Notes under the pieces: generated by a model | Database searches by the model: none | Told to the model about the DNA's origin: nothing | What the model saw: only the letters and a program-made list of their open reading frames with translations | Shown: positions 38,793 through 39,464 of the stretch, piece after piece | Numbering within the stretch: position 1 is the first letter of the stretch | How the letters are laid out: each line of letters begins with the position of its first letter | Origin: Rhodospirillales bacterium | GTDB lineage: Bacteria; Pseudomonadota; Alphaproteobacteria; Rhodospirillales; Casp-alpha2 | Direction: 5' to 3' | Length of the DNA stretch: 39,464 nucleotides | NCBI GenBank assembly: GCA_013203955.1 | Contig: JABMOY010000068.1 | Coordinates: forward strand, 1-39,464 | Position numbers and translations under genes: made by a program

Positions 38793-38906
38793 CTTTAAAA
38801 AAAACCTGTTTCTAGAGGGTGTTAACGGTCGCTCCCCTCGATCAATTCCCCCCCTGAGGAGATAATAATCAAGCGCAGCCCTTTGAAAAAAACGTAACTA
38901 CTTTTA

Positions 38907-38948
38907 CATCATATCCAAAGCCAATGCGGTTATAATACCGATATGATG
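38907..38948. promoter_or_regulatory. Inverted repeat in the divergent region before the export operon
   Basis: CATCATAT (38907-38914) and ATATGATG (38941-38948) are perfect 8-bp inverted arms with a 26-base centre that includes TATAAT (38931-38936, plus strand) inside CGGT/ACCG arms. No -35 lies at the right distance for that hexamer. The 224-base gap otherwise holds no gene; a C7 run lies near 38855-38861. It may be an operator pair for the export operon or the right-hand gene. Confidence 0.3.
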
Positions 38949-39016
38949 ATCAAGGCTCCAGCGCCAACTTCCGCTGATTGTTCCCCCTTTTCTCACTAGA
39001 ACAGAGCACAATTACT

Positions 39017-39464
39017 TTGACACTTCGATGGCTCCACATCTTCATGGTCATGACCTTTGTGGGCGTCGCTGCCATCATGGTCCATTTATTTTTCCAGCAT
39101 GCTGGAAATTCTCCATACCTGTCCGCCGATGACATTGTCGCAAACATTTCATACAACCTCGCCCGTCTAGGACGTTATGGGTTTCCTGCCAGCCCCTTAC
39201 AGGGAGGCACGATTGCGGTTCGCACCGACGGGTTTTTCAATTTTGGCCCTTGGTATTTTCTCGTCGGTGCCGCTTTAACCTGGTTATTTGGGATAGGCCT
39301 TGAAATCCAACGGGCCATACATCCCCTTGGGATCCTTTTCGTCGCAGGCTTAGCCTTCCTGACCTTTCGCCAGGTTTCCCTGGCCGCCGCCGGAGCCATG
39401 GGTGCACTCCTGCTCGCCATCTTTGTTTACAGCCACTGGCCTATGGTGCGGCCTGATATCATGA
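39017..39464 (+). CDS. GT-C-like membrane glycosyltransferase, 5' part only
   Basis: An open frame runs off the right edge, giving at least 149 residues. The first hydrophobic segment (LHIFMVMTFVGVAAIMVHLF) is followed by a periplasmic-type loop with YLSADDIVANISYNLARLG, an acidic pair that may match the GT-C catalytic site, then membrane segments beginning FGPWYFLVGAALTWLFG and GILFVAGLAFLTFR. It ends in VRPDIM, like RPDM in the two GT-C proteins at 26070 and 28157. It is therefore probably a third, more distant GT-C enzyme. The start is uncertain: TTG 39017 gives a basic residue before helix one; ATG 39044 and TTG 38978 are alternatives, all with poor ribosome binding sites. Confidence 0.65.
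   Translation, partial: MTLRWLHIFMVMTFVGVAAIMVHLFFQHAGNSPYLSADDIVANISYNLARLGRYGFPASPLQGGTIAVRTDGFFNFGPWYFLVGAALTWLFGIGLEIQRAIHPLGILFVAGLAFLTFRQVSLAAAGAMGALLLAIFVYSHWPMVRPDIM

Noticed and set aside
1-39464. Mobile element, CRISPR array, tRNA or rRNA genes
   Set aside because: I saw no transposase or integrase motif, no regularly spaced repeats, no terminal inverted repeats around genes and no tRNA-like or rRNA-like segment. The only extended repeats are the paralogous GT-C genes and short local ones.

Overview
The window is bacterial chromosomal DNA from a Gram-negative organism, most likely an alphaproteobacterium (possibly Rhodospirillales-like). This placement rests on the feel of the protein families and on outer-surface glycan genes, not on a marker gene. 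About 95 % is coding. It is dominated by a surface-polysaccharide biosynthesis, tailoring and export locus. I see no rRNA, tRNA, CRISPR array, insertion sequence, integrase or phage gene.

Left edge (1-5057): a minus-strand row of a secreted two-domain amidohydrolase, a MarR regulator and a secreted protein of unknown function (the last two translationally coupled), then a divergent MATE transporter. This part is probably not polysaccharide-related.

Polysaccharide locus, part 1 (5054-19777 and on to 24832): a minus-strand operon encodes a membrane-anchored SGNH hydrolase, a tandem GT4-GT4 protein and a WaaL/Wzy-type ligase or polymerase. Divergent from it lies an asparagine-synthase-type amidotransferase. 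A minus-strand radical SAM/SPASM enzyme faces a divergent plus-strand run: a 'bi-domain' oxidoreductase (MDR dehydrogenase plus Gfo/Idh/MocA), a GT4-methyltransferase fusion, a heparinase II/III-like protein, a GT2, a B12-type radical SAM enzyme and a tiny Cys-rich protein.

Part 2 (24856-39464): a membrane GT2 on the minus strand, then two tandem paralogous GT-C membrane glycosyltransferases, the second interrupted by an in-frame TAA. Next come a second asparagine-synthase-like amidotransferase, a second B12-type radical SAM enzyme, and a minus-strand export operon: a coiled-coil membrane protein, the Wzm permease, and a Wzt ATPase fused to a C-terminal methyltransferase. A third GT-C-like gene runs off the right edge.

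Working model (inference): cytoplasmic GTs build a glycan whose sugars are modified by radical SAM enzymes, the dehydrogenase fusion, amidotransferases and methyltransferases. Wzm/Wzt exports the chain, with capping possibly coupled to recognition in one polypeptide. GT-C and GT2 enzymes decorate it from polyprenyl-phosphate sugars, and the ligase attaches it. The most novel signal is a roughly 100-120-residue beta-rich accessory module that I find in three unrelated enzyme contexts: inserted in the dehydrogenase, inserted between the radical SAM and SPASM parts of one enzyme, and at the C-terminus of a B12 radical SAM protein. Other notable points are the Wzt-methyltransferase fusion, an internally duplicated coiled-coil protein beside it, homopolymeric G tracts inside two membrane glycan genes, and long identical tracts between the two GT-C copies.
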